This document shows, piece after piece, positions 19,380 through 27,942 of a stretch of 64,000 nucleotides of DNA (position 1 is its first letter; each line of letters begins with the position of its first letter). The DNA is taken from assembly GCF_001438695.1 (NCBI RefSeq), contig NZ_JQBH01000002.1:90703-154702 (forward strand), given 5' to 3'. The translations under genes were made by a program, and so were the position numbers. Origin of the DNA: Fructobacillus fructosus KCTC 3544. Its GTDB lineage: Bacteria; Bacillota; Bacilli; Lactobacillales; Lactobacillaceae. The notes under the pieces were generated by a model. The model made no database searches, was not told where the DNA came from, and saw nothing but the letters and a program-made list of their open reading frames with translations.

Positions 19380-20258
19380 TTATTGACCGATTTGCTTGGC
19401 AACTTCATCAGCCAAGTTTGTTTGTTGCTTTTCGATTCCTTCACCAACTTGGTAGCGAACGAATTCCTTGACCGTCAAACCGTTTTCCTTTGCATACTGA
19501 GCAACCTTTTGGTCACCGTTCTTAACAAATGGTTGGTCCAACAATGAGATTTCAGCCAAGAACTTCTTGATACGGCCTTCAACCATCTTTTCCTTGATGT
19601 TGTCAGGCTTACCGTTCAAGTCTTCAGAAGCCAATTGAACTTCCTTTTCCTTTGACACAACTTCAGCAGGAACATCTGCATCGGAAACGTATTGTGGTGC
19701 AATGGCCGCAATGTGCATGGCGATGTCACGAGCAGCTTCAGCGTTCGTACCATCAAACAATGCCAAGGCAGAGATTGAACCACCCATGTGTGAGTAAGCA
19801 CCAAAGACTTGGTCGTCGTTCTTTTCCATCGTTTCAAAACGACGCAACGTGATCTTTTCACCAGTAATCTGGGAAACGTTGATGATCATGTCGTTAACCG
19901 TACGACCATCTTCGCCAGGCAAAGCCAAAGCAGCTTCAACATCCTTTGGTTGTGCTTCCAAAATGATCTTCGTCACAGCAGCCAACAAGTCGTTAAATTC
20001 CTTGTTACCGGCAACGAAATCCGTTTCAGAGTTCAATTCGATGATGGCTGCCTTGTTGCCTTCTTCCATGACATAAGTCATTCCTTCAGCAGCGACACGG
20101 TCACCCTTCTTAGCGGCCTTTGCCATTCCCTTTTCACGCAACAAGTCGATTGCCTTTTCGATGTCACCTTCAGCTTCAACCAAAGCCTTCTTGGCATCCA
20201 TCATTCCAACAGACGTCTTGTCACGTAATTCCTTAACCATCTTTGCTGTAACAGCCAT
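19380..20258 (-). CDS. tsf: translation elongation factor Ts
   Basis: Guanine-nucleotide exchange factor for EF-Tu, 292 aa. It has the N-terminal UBA segment [19 protein letters not shown] and the core TDFVAGN and [11 protein letters not shown] motifs. Second gene of rpsB-tsf. A structured intercistronic hairpin just upstream may set its level relative to S2. Confidence 0.97.
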   Translation of the reverse strand: MAVTAKMVKELRDKTSVGMMDAKKALVEAEGDIEKAIDLLREKGMAKAAKKGDRVAAEGMTYVMEEGNKAAIIELNSETDFVAGNKEFNDLLAAVTKIILEAQPKDVEAALALPGEDGRTVNDMIINVSQITGEKITLRRFETMEKNDDQVFGAYSHMGGSISALALFDGTNAEAARDIAMHIAAIAPQYVSDADVPAEVVSKEKEVQLASEDLNGKPDNIKEKMVEGRIKKFLAEISLLDQPFVKNGDQKVAQYAKENGLTVKEFVRYQVGEGIEKQQTNLADEVAKQIGQ

Positions 20259-20280
20259 AAATGTGTGCTCCTTTTTTCAA

Positions 20281-20326
20281 ATAAAAATGCCGTACCAGCG
20301 TCCCAAGCAGGTCCACCGGAACGGCA
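20281..20326 (-). terminator. intercistronic hairpin between rpsB and tsf
   Basis: On the minus strand TGCCGT (20321-20326) and ACGGCA (20288-20293) close a hairpin followed by TTTTTATTTG. It lies directly before the tsf ribosome-binding site AAAAGGAG, so it is probably an attenuating or processing element and not a full stop. Confidence 0.6.
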
Positions 20327-20344
20327 AATCAGATAACAAATCGC

Positions 20345-21118
20345 TTAGTTGTTCTTTTCAACAATTTCAGTGATTTCTTCAATTGATTCTGTGTTTTCGT
20401 CGCCTTCGATGAAAGCATCTTCAGCTGCTTGGTCTTGACCTTGACGGCCTTCGATCACAGCGTCAGCCATCTTTGACGTAATCAAACGGATGGCACGGAT
20501 TGCATCGTCGTTTGCAGGAATCTTCACGTCAACAACATCTGGGTTGGCGTTCGTGTCAATCATGGCAACAACAGGGATGTTGAGCATGTTGGCTTCCTTA
20601 ACAGCGATTTCTTCCTTCTTAGGATCAACAACAAAGAGCACGTCAGGCAAGTCCTGCATGTCTTCGATTCCACCCAAGAACTTTTCCAACTTGGCTTGTT
20701 GCTTCTTCAACAAAACAACTTCCTTCTTTGGAAGACGATCAAAAGTGCCATCTTCGGCCATCTTCTTCAAGTCCTTCAAACGGCGGACACGAGTCTTGAT
20801 CGTGTTCCAGTTGGTCAACGTTCCACCCAACCAACGGTGGTTGATGTAGAATTGACCGGCACGCGTTGCTTCTTCAGCGATTGCGTCTGAAGCTTGCTTC
20901 TTCGTTCCAACAAACAAGATGTTTGCGCCATCAGCTGATGCGTTACGCATAAAGTTGTAGGCTTCATCAACCATCTTCACCGTCTTTTGCAAGTCGATGA
21001 TGTGGATGCCGTTACGTTCCGTAAAGATGTATGGTGCCATCTTTGGGTTCCAACGACGTGTTTGGTGTCCGAAGTGAACTCCTGCTTCGAGGAGTTCTTT
21101 CATTGAAATAACTGCCAT
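20345..21118 (-). CDS. rpsB: 30S ribosomal protein S2
   Basis: S2 of the small subunit, 257 aa. The start [27 protein letters not shown], the block [12 protein letters not shown] and [15 protein letters not shown] are typical. The acidic C-terminal tail ([10 protein letters not shown]) is common in lactic acid bacteria. First gene of rpsB-tsf, behind a structured leader. Confidence 0.97.
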   Translation of the reverse strand: MAVISMKELLEAGVHFGHQTRRWNPKMAPYIFTERNGIHIIDLQKTVKMVDEAYNFMRNASADGANILFVGTKKQASDAIAEEATRAGQFYINHRWLGGTLTNWNTIKTRVRRLKDLKKMAEDGTFDRLPKKEVVLLKKQQAKLEKFLGGIEDMQDLPDVLFVVDPKKEEIAVKEANMLNIPVVAMIDTNANPDVVDVKIPANDDAIRAIRLITSKMADAVIEGRQGQDQAAEDAFIEGDENTESIEEITEIVEKNN

Positions 21119-21222
21119 TATAGGCCTCCTAGGTTATCCTCCGACCGATTCAAGGTTCGCATGAACATTTCTGCACCTCTGCGTTCTCCTCGGTCGTGTG
21201 TATTTTTGTTGCTCACACAACG
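21119..21222 (-). promoter_or_regulatory. structured 5' leader of rpsB
   Basis: About 100 nt between promoter and start codon. CGACCG (near 21194) pairs with CGGTCG (near 21143), enclosing a GTTC/GAAC hairpin. The closing arm ends next to GGAGG sequences ahead of the ATG. The form fits autogenous control by S2, but I cannot match it to a described family. Confidence 0.5.
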
Positions 21223-21228
21223 GTTATT

Positions 21229-21257
21229 AGTTTACAGGATAGTCACCTATCTGACAA
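21229..21257 (-). promoter_or_regulatory. promoter of rpsB-tsf
   Basis: On the minus strand -35 TTGTCA (21252-21257), exactly 17 bp, -10 TAAACT (21229-21234). Strong by consensus. Confidence 0.75.
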
Positions 21258-21280
21258 GCTTTTTACGGGAATTCTTTAAG

Positions 21281-21308
21281 AAAAAAGCCCGCCAACAACA
21301 TTGGCGGG
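21281..21308 (-). terminator. terminator of the stomatin-like gene
   Basis: CCCGCCAA/TTGGCGGG stem (21288-21308) with six T following on the minus strand. It directly abuts the stop codon region of the stomatin-like gene. Confidence 0.9.
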
Positions 21309-21314
21309 TTTCCG

Positions 21315-22184
21315 TTAATCTTCTTGCTTCATTTCTTTGGCTAGTAACTTTGCCAAAGTCGCGTTTTGACCAGTCTTGTCCAAATCATTCCCGTTAGTAA
21401 CAATCAGGTTTGTGTCGGAACTAGCTAAGGTTTCAAAGGCGTTGATTGATTGGTTATTAAAGTAGTTTTGGTCGGCATTTTTTAGAGCCGTTTGTACTTT
21501 ATCAATCCGGTAAGCTTCGGCATCGGCACGGGTTTTCGTCGCTTCGGCATTGGCCTTTGCGGTTGCCACTAAGGCATCGTTGTTGGCCTTAGCCCGTAAT
21601 TCGATGGACTTGGCCTCCCCTTCCGCTTGTGAAATGGCAGCCACTCGTTCACGATCCGCCTTTAACTGCGTATCCATGGATGACTGGATGGCAGCTGAAG
21701 GCTTCAACTCGTCAATGTTAATCCGATCAACGTTAATCCCATAGGTGTTTGTTAAATCGCCAATGGCATCGGCCAAGTCCTTGTTAATTTTTGACGTTGA
21801 ACCAAGCGCTTCGTTCAATTCCATTCGTCCGATGATATCACGAAGGTGCCCACGAACCAACTGCTGCATGGACTCAATGGAATTCGTGTTTTCGTAAAGA
21901 TACTTTACTGGATCGGTCACGTGGAAGTTTAGGGTGACCGTGGCACCAATGTCGGCGTTATCCTTGGTAATCACGGAATAACCTGCCAACTTCAAAGGTT
22001 GCAAAGCCAGTGACACGACCCTGATTTTTTGAATCACGGGCAAGCGGAAGTTCAACCCAGTTGAACGGGTCGATGAATACTTCCCCAACGTTTCCAAAAG
22101 GCCCACCGTGTTTTGGGGAACAATCCGAAAACACGTGAACATAATCAAGATGATAATAACAATAATCGAAACAATTACGAGCAT
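21315..22184 (-). CDS. SPFH/Band 7 (stomatin-like) membrane protein
   Basis: 289 aa. One N-terminal membrane segment (residues 1-20), then an SPFH domain: VPQNTVGLLETLGKYSST, then the conserved RGHLRDIIGRMEL and INVDRINIDELKP. A C-terminal Ala/Glu-rich coiled coil follows (AKANNDALVATAKANAEATK). Such proteins oligomerise and scaffold membrane microdomains. It begins 2 bases after the upstream NfeD-like gene; the SPFH/NfeD pairing is common in bacteria. Confidence 0.92.
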   Translation of the reverse strand: MLVIVSIIVIIILIMFTCFRIVPQNTVGLLETLGKYSSTRSTGLNFRLPVIQKIRVVSLALQPLKLAGYSVITKDNADIGATVTLNFHVTDPVKYLYENTNSIESMQQLVRGHLRDIIGRMELNEALGSTSKINKDLADAIGDLTNTYGINVDRINIDELKPSAAIQSSMDTQLKADRERVAAISQAEGEAKSIELRAKANNDALVATAKANAEATKTRADAEAYRIDKVQTALKNADQNYFNNQSINAFETLASSDTNLIVTNGNDLDKTGQNATLAKLLAKEMKQED

Positions 22185-22186
22185 GT

Positions 22187-22396
22187 TTATCCTTTCGCTT
22201 CTACTTTTTCGACGACCAGCTGATTACCATCTGCTGCTTTTATCCGGTAGTCCGCATTCGGTTGCCAGTTTTGGCCAGCCACCAAGCGGTAGTGATAAAA
22301 GTTGCCGATGACCTCAACGAGTCCCTCACGCGAGTCAAAGGAACTTGCTGGCAGTACCTGACCGACAATGTTTTGTTTTTCAAAGTTTGCAAGCAT
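22187..22396 (-). CDS. short NfeD-like OB-fold partner of the stomatin
   Basis: 69 residues from the ATG at 22394-22396, 8 bases after GGAGGA. The sequence (NIVGQVLPASSFDSREGLVEV, cut here) is beta-rich, with a conserved Gly-x-Val start typical of the OB-fold C-domain of NfeD. No membrane segments are present, so it is the domain alone. Adjacency to the SPFH gene supports the call. Confidence 0.6.
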   Translation of the reverse strand: MLANFEKQNIVGQVLPASSFDSREGLVEVIGNFYHYRLVAGQNWQPNADYRIKAADGNQLVVEKVEAKG

Positions 22397-22450
22397 GCAC
22401 AAATTCCTCCCTCACCATTAGTTTACCAAGAATTCCACAAACTCGTCGAC

Positions 22451-22747
22451 TCATTTCTCCCATACCGTTGCCGGAACCCCTCGTTCGACTAAAAAGACTT
22501 CCTTTTTCTCACGGCTTAGCCTTTTAAAAGTCGCCTCCGCATGCATCGCGTCGTGCTTGCTTTCAAAAGTCGCATAGTAAATCAATTGTAAGGGGTGCCG
22601 TGACTTTACCCGGGTGAACTTCGCACCCTTCCCGGATTCGTGGACGTGAAAACGACGGATGGCATCGTCAGAATAACCACCATAAAAATAGCCATCCGCC
22701 GTGTAGAGTACGTAAAAATCATAGGTTTTACTTTTTTTGTCAGTCAT
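22451..22747 (-). CDS. GIY-YIG domain protein, UPF0213 type
   Basis: 98 aa from the ATG after GGAGTG. The GIY-YIG core reads YVLYTADGYFYGGYSDD, followed by the conserved RRFHVHESGKGAKFT and LIYYATFESKHDAMHAE. Single-domain proteins of this kind (YhbQ/YazA) are predicted nucleases of unclear role. It sits directly after the TrmN6-like gene, as in many Firmicutes, so it is probably co-transcribed. Confidence 0.88.
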   Translation of the reverse strand: MTDKKSKTYDFYVLYTADGYFYGGYSDDAIRRFHVHESGKGAKFTRVKSRHPLQLIYYATFESKHDAMHAEATFKRLSREKKEVFLVERGVPATVWEK

Positions 22748-22758
22748 AAAAAGCACTC

Positions 22759-23526
22759 CTATTCAATTGTCCAGGGTTGTCCATAGAGAATCTCTTCCAC
22801 CTGCTTGGTGTAATCATTGGTTGCCGTGTAGGCGACGATAGGTGGTAGTACACGTACGCCACCAGCACGCCCCTGTTTAATCGCTTCAACCAGCACCATG
22901 TTTGCTTCTCGATCAGCTTTGCCGTAGACGAACTGAATGTGTTTGACTTCTAATCCCCTGGCAGTCAGTGCAGCAAAAATATCGGCCAGTCGTTCCGGTC
23001 GGTGCACCATGAAAAACTTCCCCTTGTTCTTCAGCAACTTATTAGCGGTTTGTGCTAACTTCGGCAAATCAATGGCCACCTCGTGCCTGGCAATCTGGTA
23101 GTGCTCATCCTGATTTTGCTTGGTCGTTTCCTTGACCGGAAAATAAGGTGGGTTACAGAGCACGGTGTCAACGGAACCAGGCTTAATCTGGTCAAAAACT
23201 TCTTGCATATCCGAATGAATCACGGAAACCCGGTCGTCAAGCTGGTTCAACTTCACCGACCGTTCGGCCATTTTAGCCAAATCGGCTTGTATTTCGACCA
23301 ACATGACCCGTCCCGTGACTTTCTTGGCATAGAAAAGGCCCACGGCTCCCGTTCCCGCTCCGAGGTCCACCGTTACCCCTCTTCCCTTCTTATTCGGCTT
23401 AGCAAAGTGGGCTAAAAGGACTGCATCCAACGAATAGGAGAACATGTCGGGGTTTTGAATCACGTTCACTTGCTGCGATGGTAGACCATCGAGCCGTTCG
23501 CCAGCCTGTAAATTCGCTTCTGTCAT
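22759..23526 (-). CDS. TrmN6-like SAM-dependent methyltransferase
   Basis: 255 aa, Rossmann-fold N6-adenine methyltransferase. Motif I DLGAGTGAVGLFYA, acidic loop LVEIQADLA, and motif IV CNPPYFPV (NPPY) are present. Relatives methylate A37 of tRNA1-Val. The pairing with the GIY-YIG gene matches the B. subtilis yabB-yazA order. Exact tRNA target is inferred from the family. Confidence 0.85.
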   Translation of the reverse strand: MTEANLQAGERLDGLPSQQVNVIQNPDMFSYSLDAVLLAHFAKPNKKGRGVTVDLGAGTGAVGLFYAKKVTGRVMLVEIQADLAKMAERSVKLNQLDDRVSVIHSDMQEVFDQIKPGSVDTVLCNPPYFPVKETTKQNQDEHYQIARHEVAIDLPKLAQTANKLLKNKGKFFMVHRPERLADIFAALTARGLEVKHIQFVYGKADREANMVLVEAIKQGRAGGVRVLPPIVAYTATNDYTKQVEEILYGQPWTIE

Positions 23527-23587
23527 TTGCCTTTGTCCCCTTTTATAGTAAAATTAAACAGTTAAATCATATTGAAAGGACAAGCTT

Positions 23588-24217
23588 ATGCTTTATCGCT
23601 TTATCCGGGTCTTCGTCGTGACCTTGGTTTCCATTATAAACGGACGTACTTATTATTTGCACAAAAATCGCTTGCCGAAAGAAGACAATTACATCCTCGT
23701 GGCGCCCCATCGTACCTGGTGGGATCCCGTTTGGTACGCCATGGCGGCCTACCCCAAACGTTTTATCTTTATGGCTAAGAAGGAATTGTTCAAGAACTTC
23801 TTCCTGCGCAAGCTAATTGTTTCGTTAGGTGCCTTTCCGGTCGACCGTAAGAACGTTGGTGCCGATGTGATTCGCAAACCCGTCAGTGAATTAACGACGG
23901 GTGACCGTTCCCTCATCATGTTCCCCTCAGGTTCAAGGCACTCACAAAAGCTCAAGTCTGGTTCCATCTTGATTGCCAAACTGTCTAAAAAGCCAATCGT
24001 GCCCGCCGTTTACCAGGGACCTGTCAAGTTTTCCCACCTTTTCTTGCGTAAGCGCGTCACAATGAACTTCGGTGAACCCATTGTCATCGATCCGAAAGTG
24101 AAATTAACCGACGAAGTGATTGCGAAATACAACGAAAAGATTGAAGCAGCCTTTGCCCAGCTCGATGATGAGATCGACCCAAATTGGGTCTACGTTGATC
24201 CAAAAGCCAAGCAATAA
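23588..24217 (+). CDS. plsC: 1-acyl-sn-glycerol-3-phosphate acyltransferase
   Basis: Makes phosphatidic acid at the membrane face; 209 aa. Catalytic HX4D is H41-D46 in APHRTWWD. The second block FPVDRKN, third block MFPSGSRH (a variant of FPEGTRS) and KKPIVPAVYQG follow. GAAAGGAC precedes the ATG. Divergent from the methyltransferase gene. Confidence 0.9.
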   Translation: MLYRFIRVFVVTLVSIINGRTYYLHKNRLPKEDNYILVAPHRTWWDPVWYAMAAYPKRFIFMAKKELFKNFFLRKLIVSLGAFPVDRKNVGADVIRKPVSELTTGDRSLIMFPSGSRHSQKLKSGSILIAKLSKKPIVPAVYQGPVKFSHLFLRKRVTMNFGEPIVIDPKVKLTDEVIAKYNEKIEAAFAQLDDEIDPNWVYVDPKAKQ

Positions 24218-24218
24218 T

Positions 24219-24254
24219 AAAAAGTCCCGAAGAATTAATCTTCGGGACTTTTTT
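24219..24254. terminator. bidirectional terminator plsC / yneF
   Basis: AAAAAGTCCCGAAGA with its complement across AATTA, T-rich on both strands. It serves convergent plsC and yneF. Confidence 0.9.
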
Positions 24255-24266
24255 AGATGAGCAAAA

Positions 24267-24488
24267 TTACTTCTTTTGTGCCTTTTGGCTTTGTGCCTTC
24301 ATCTGGCTCATCATTTGATTCAACTTCTTCTGTGATGGCTTTTGACCCATCGACATCATCATTGACTTCATCATCTCTTCTGAGATTGGTGGGTTCTTGG
24401 CCAAATATGACTTCATCGTGAAGCGCGCCAAGAAGAATCCACCAACCAGCCCAACAACCAGGGCCAAAAGTCCTACTAGTACAAGCAT
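24267..24488 (-). CDS. yneF: YneF/UPF0154 family small membrane protein
   Basis: 73 aa from the ATG at 24486-24488 after AAAGGAGACC. One N-terminal membrane helix ([21 protein letters not shown]), then [30 protein letters not shown], the UPF0154 signature (quoted in part only), and a polar Gln/Lys tail. Function unknown. In Bacillus it also lies near lexA. Confidence 0.85.
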   Translation of the reverse strand: MLVLVGLLALVVGLVGGFFLARFTMKSYLAKNPPISEEMMKSMMMSMGQKPSQKKLNQMMSQMKAQSQKAQKK

Positions 24489-24612
24489 AGTGGTCTCCTT
24501 TACCTCTAAAAATCTAATGATAAGTATACCACAAGCAATCACCATCCGTTTCGACTTTTTAATCTTCCTTTCAAAATGCTTAAGAGTGTGAGTCAAGCTT
24601 AAGAAAATCTTA

Positions 24613-24652
24613 CGAACATGTGTTTGCTTTTTCGCCTTATTTTCGCTAGAAT
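24613..24652 (+). promoter_or_regulatory. SOS box overlapping the lexA promoter
   Basis: CGAACATGTGTTTG (24613-24626) agrees at 13 of 14 positions with the Gram-positive LexA consensus CGAACRNRYGTTYC. It overlaps -35 TTGCTT (24624-24629). A 17-bp spacer and -10 TAGAAT (24647-24652) follow. This predicts LexA autorepression. Confidence 0.85.
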
Positions 24653-24684
24653 AATAGCAGATTTAATGAAATGGGAAGAACACT

Positions 24685-25317
24685 ATGGAATCGGATTCAA
24701 AACAAATTCAGGTACTCCGCTTCATTCACGAGTACCAATCAAAAAACGGCTTTCCGCCGACCATCCGTGAGATTGGTGAGTCAGTTGGCCTTTCGTCTTC
24801 TTCAACCATCCACGGTCACATTTCCCGTCTGATTAAAAATGGTTATCTCTTAAAGAAGGGTGAGAAAACGAAGGCCCGTGCCATCGAAGTAACTGCTAAG
24901 GGATTTGAAATGCTTGGCATTTCATCTAACGCTGGTAAGATTCCAGTGCTTGGTCTGGTCACCGCTGGTCAACCCATTTTGGCAGTTGAACAGGAAGCAA
25001 CGGAATTCTTCCCTATTCCCGAAGATTTAATTCCCTACGACGGTGATCTCTTCATGCTAAACGTTCGCGGTGAATCCATGATTAACATCGGGATTCTTGA
25101 TGGCGACAAAGTGATTGTCCGCCGTCAACAAACCGCCGACAACGGCGATATCGTCGTGGCGATGAACGAGGACAACGAAGCAACCGTCAAGCGTTTCTTC
25201 CGCGAAGCTGGCCACTACCGCCTGCAACCGGAAAACGATACCATGGCCCCCATTATTTTGGACCAGGTATCCATCCTCGGTAAGGTGGTATCACTCTATC
25301 GCGATGCCATCTACTAA
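24685..25317 (+). CDS. lexA: LexA repressor
   Basis: SOS repressor with self-cleavage activity, 210 aa. The winged helix-turn-helix ([21 protein letters not shown]) is at residues 24-44. The scissile bond is Ala83-Gly84 (SSNAGKIP). The catalytic dyad is Ser131 (RGESM) and Lys169 (EATVKRF). All residues needed for RecA-stimulated autocleavage are present. Preceded by its own SOS box. Confidence 0.97.
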   Translation: MESDSKQIQVLRFIHEYQSKNGFPPTIREIGESVGLSSSSTIHGHISRLIKNGYLLKKGEKTKARAIEVTAKGFEMLGISSNAGKIPVLGLVTAGQPILAVEQEATEFFPIPEDLIPYDGDLFMLNVRGESMINIGILDGDKVIVRRQQTADNGDIVVAMNEDNEATVKRFFREAGHYRLQPENDTMAPIILDQVSILGKVVSLYRDAIY

Positions 25318-25325
25318 AAACTACT

Positions 25326-25352
25326 AAAAGATCAGCATTTTGCTGGTCTTTT
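25326..25352 (+). terminator. terminator of lexA
   Basis: AAGATCAGCA/TGCTGGTCTT hairpin followed by T-rich sequence on the plus strand, 10 bases after the stop codon. Confidence 0.8.
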
Positions 25353-25368
25353 TCTTTTGCCATTACAC

Positions 25369-25400
25369 AAAAAAAGACGACACAGATGTGTCGTCTTTTT
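25369..25400 (-). terminator. terminator of the YlbF/YheA-like gene
   Basis: AAAAAGACGACACA/TGTGTCGTCTTTTT hairpin, T-rich on the minus strand, 14 bases after the stop. Confidence 0.85.
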
Positions 25401-25413
25401 CATTTTCTACTGC

Positions 25414-25770
25414 TTATGCCTTGTGAGCTGCTGCATAGCTTTCTGAAACAGGCTTTGTCACGATGTCGTTAATTTCACCAAGCAACGTGTTCAAAACTTG
25501 TTCAGCGGCCATCAAGGCCTTGATCTTTTCGTCAGCTTGAACATCCTTCGCAATGGCGTCCCATTCCTTCTCCTGTTCAGGAGTTGGTGTCTTTTGGGCC
25601 TGCATCATTTGTTGCACCGTCATTTGAATCGTTTGGAATTGCTTGAAGAGTTCCTTTGACTTGTCATCGCCTTGAACATCCTTGAAAGCCTTTTCCCATG
25701 ATTGGTATTGCTCAGTTTGCGTCAATACCTTTGCCATCTCGTTTGCGTTATCGTAAATATTTACTGCCAT
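25414..25770 (-). CDS. YlbF/YheA/YmcA family protein
   Basis: 118 aa, all-helical and charged. It has the family layout: an N-terminal YDNANEMAKVLTQTEQYQSWEKA block, a KELFKQFQTIQMTVQQMMQ helix and a C-terminal ALMAAEQVLNTLLGEI helix (longer blocks shown in pieces). Relatives in B. subtilis act in RNA turnover complexes with RNase Y. Which paralogue this is cannot be told. Downstream of the PBP gene by 43 bases, possibly co-transcribed. Confidence 0.85.
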   Translation of the reverse strand: MAVNIYDNANEMAKVLTQTEQYQSWEKAFKDVQGDDKSKELFKQFQTIQMTVQQMMQAQKTPTPEQEKEWDAIAKDVQADEKIKALMAAEQVLNTLLGEINDIVTKPVSESYAAAHKA

Positions 25771-25813
25771 TTATGTCAGTCCTTTCTTATCTAAACAACT
25801 TCAACTACTTTTA

Positions 25814-27883
25814 CTAGTTGAACCATCCTGTTACAGTATCCCATACTTTATTAGCACCGGCAACCGTTGTGTCCACCCCGTTTTGAATGTTCTTCTTCGC
25901 GTTATCCGCCCATGAATTACCATCCGATGATGAGCTGGTTGAACTTGTGGTCTTATTAGCATCCGATACCGTAAAGGAACTTTCTTCGGTGTTTGGTAAA
26001 ATCTGCCCCATCGAAGTTTTGACCAGGTTTCCGATTGTTGACATTAAGCCAATTGGGAGTGAACTTGAACTATTGCCTTCAATTCCTTCCCATGAAACTT
26101 GGACCACATCGTTGGTATAGGCAACTGCCCATGAATCCTTTGATGAGTTCGAATTATTGGTCGAATTAGGGTTTTCCGTTGTTCCGGTCTTTCCAGCAAT
26201 TGTATAGCCAGTTGGTGTGGCCCCCTTACCAGTACCGTTGGTATAGGTACCAAGCATCATCTTGGTCATCTTGTCGGCAATCGACTTGGAAATTAATTGT
26301 GTTTGCTTAGCCTTTGGTTTAGCCACGATTGTCTTCCCCGAAGCATCCACAATCTTAGTGATGTAATGGGCCTCTGACATCTTTCCGCCGTTTGCAAAAG
26401 TCGTGTAGGCAGCAGCCATTTGCTGTGGTGAAACACCCTTTGTCAAACCACCAAGTGCCAGAGCGTAATTCTTATCGGAAGAAACCAAGTTCAAACCAAA
26501 CTTCTTACCCCAAGTATAACCAGTATCCACCCCTAACTTATCAAGCAAGTAAACCGCAGGAATGTTGTACGAATGCTCGAGGGCTTCGTACATCTTCACA
26601 TTACCCGTTTCAACGTTCAAGGCGTTGTTTGGCGAGTAGTTATTCGTACCGAAACTCATCTTTTTGTTTGGTAACTCGGTATTAATGGAATAGCCATTGA
26701 CTAAGGCCGGCGTGTAGACAACCAATGGCTTAATAATCGATCCTGGTTGGAGCTGTGACTGGTTGGCGCGGTTAAAGCCACGGTAAGTATGGGTCGTTTC
26801 CCGACCACCAACGACTGCGCGAACACCACCTGTTTTGGCATTTAAGACGACCGTAGCGGCTTGTGCCTCCGACTGATTACCGAAGAGCGAGCCCTTCTCG
26901 TAATCATTTTGTAGGTTTTCCTGATCCTTTTGGTTCAGCGTTGTATAAATCTTATAGCCCTTATTCATGATGTCTTTTTCGGTCAAGCCATAAGTATTAA
27001 TTGCTTCATTAATGACCGAATCAAAGTACCAAGGGTAACGATAAGATTCATCGCCCGTGTAATTATCAGAAAGCGTGATGTTCGTTGCCTTTGCAGCAGT
27101 AGCTTCCGACTTGGTAATCTTCTTATTTTCAACCATTGTTTCGATAACCAGGTTTCGACGAGCCTTTGACCGGCCTGGGTTATCAATTGGGTTAAAGCCA
27201 GAAGGATTGGTGAGCATTCCCGCCAGCGTTGCCGCTTGTTCGGTATTCAACTCCGAAGCATGAACACCAAAGTATTTTTCAGAAGCATCCTCAACACCCC
27301 AGACACCATGACCAAACCACGCGTTGTTCAGATACATGGTCAAAATGTCGTTTTTCGAGTAAGTTTTCTCAACCTGAACAGCTAGGAAGATTTCCTTAAA
27401 CTTACGCGTAAACGTCTGTTCCTGCGTCAAGTACGCATTCTTCACCAACTGTTGCGTCAAAGTCGATCCACCACCAGAAATGGTTTCGGAACCCGTCAAC
27501 TTATTCTTAACTAGCAAGAAGGCTGCGCGGGCCAAACCCTTGATTGAAAAACCAGGTTCCTTATAGAAGTTACGATCCTCAATCGAGAGCACCGCGTTTT
27601 TCATCGATGGAGCAATTTGATTATATTTGACGTAGGTTCCCTTTTGCGAATAGAGTGAACCGGCTTTATCACCCGAATTATCGTAAACGTCGGTCGTCTG
27701 TGAAAGCGACTGCTGCAAAGATGAAACGTGGGCCGTCTTCGCGTTCACAATGCCATAGGCAGAACCCGCCAAGAAAAGGGTCATGACCATTAAAATCAAC
27801 AAACGACCAATCTGATAGCGATTCCACACTGGTGCAATTTTTTGCCAACCAGCCGTCTTTTTAATTGAAAATTTTCTGTCCAT
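25814..27883 (-). CDS. class A penicillin-binding protein (glycosyltransferase/transpeptidase)
   Basis: Polymerises and cross-links peptidoglycan outside the membrane; 689 aa. Membrane anchor at residues about 27-47. GT51 domain has the catalytic Glu102 (SIEDRNFY), then GGGSTLTQQLVKN and the RKFKEIFLA block. The transpeptidase has SxxK Ser382-Lys385 (PGSIIKP), SYN 438-440 and KTGT 565-568. A Ser/Thr-rich tail follows (TTSSTSSSSDGNS). Closest in layout to PBP1A/2A of lactic acid bacteria. Located directly after argS. Confidence 0.93.
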   Translation of the reverse strand: MDRKFSIKKTAGWQKIAPVWNRYQIGRLLILMVMTLFLAGSAYGIVNAKTAHVSSLQQSLSQTTDVYDNSGDKAGSLYSQKGTYVKYNQIAPSMKNAVLSIEDRNFYKEPGFSIKGLARAAFLLVKNKLTGSETISGGGSTLTQQLVKNAYLTQEQTFTRKFKEIFLAVQVEKTYSKNDILTMYLNNAWFGHGVWGVEDASEKYFGVHASELNTEQAATLAGMLTNPSGFNPIDNPGRSKARRNLVIETMVENKKITKSEATAAKATNITLSDNYTGDESYRYPWYFDSVINEAINTYGLTEKDIMNKGYKIYTTLNQKDQENLQNDYEKGSLFGNQSEAQAATVVLNAKTGGVRAVVGGRETTHTYRGFNRANQSQLQPGSIIKPLVVYTPALVNGYSINTELPNKKMSFGTNNYSPNNALNVETGNVKMYEALEHSYNIPAVYLLDKLGVDTGYTWGKKFGLNLVSSDKNYALALGGLTKGVSPQQMAAAYTTFANGGKMSEAHYITKIVDASGKTIVAKPKAKQTQLISKSIADKMTKMMLGTYTNGTGKGATPTGYTIAGKTGTTENPNSTNNSNSSKDSWAVAYTNDVVQVSWEGIEGNSSSSLPIGLMSTIGNLVKTSMGQILPNTEESSFTVSDANKTTSSTSSSSDGNSWADNAKKNIQNGVDTTVAGANKVWDTVTGWFN

Positions 27884-27942
27884 TTCGTTTCCTAGAGCTA
27901 GTTGCTCGACTCAGCATGAAGCATGTTTCGCTGTCTGCTTTC

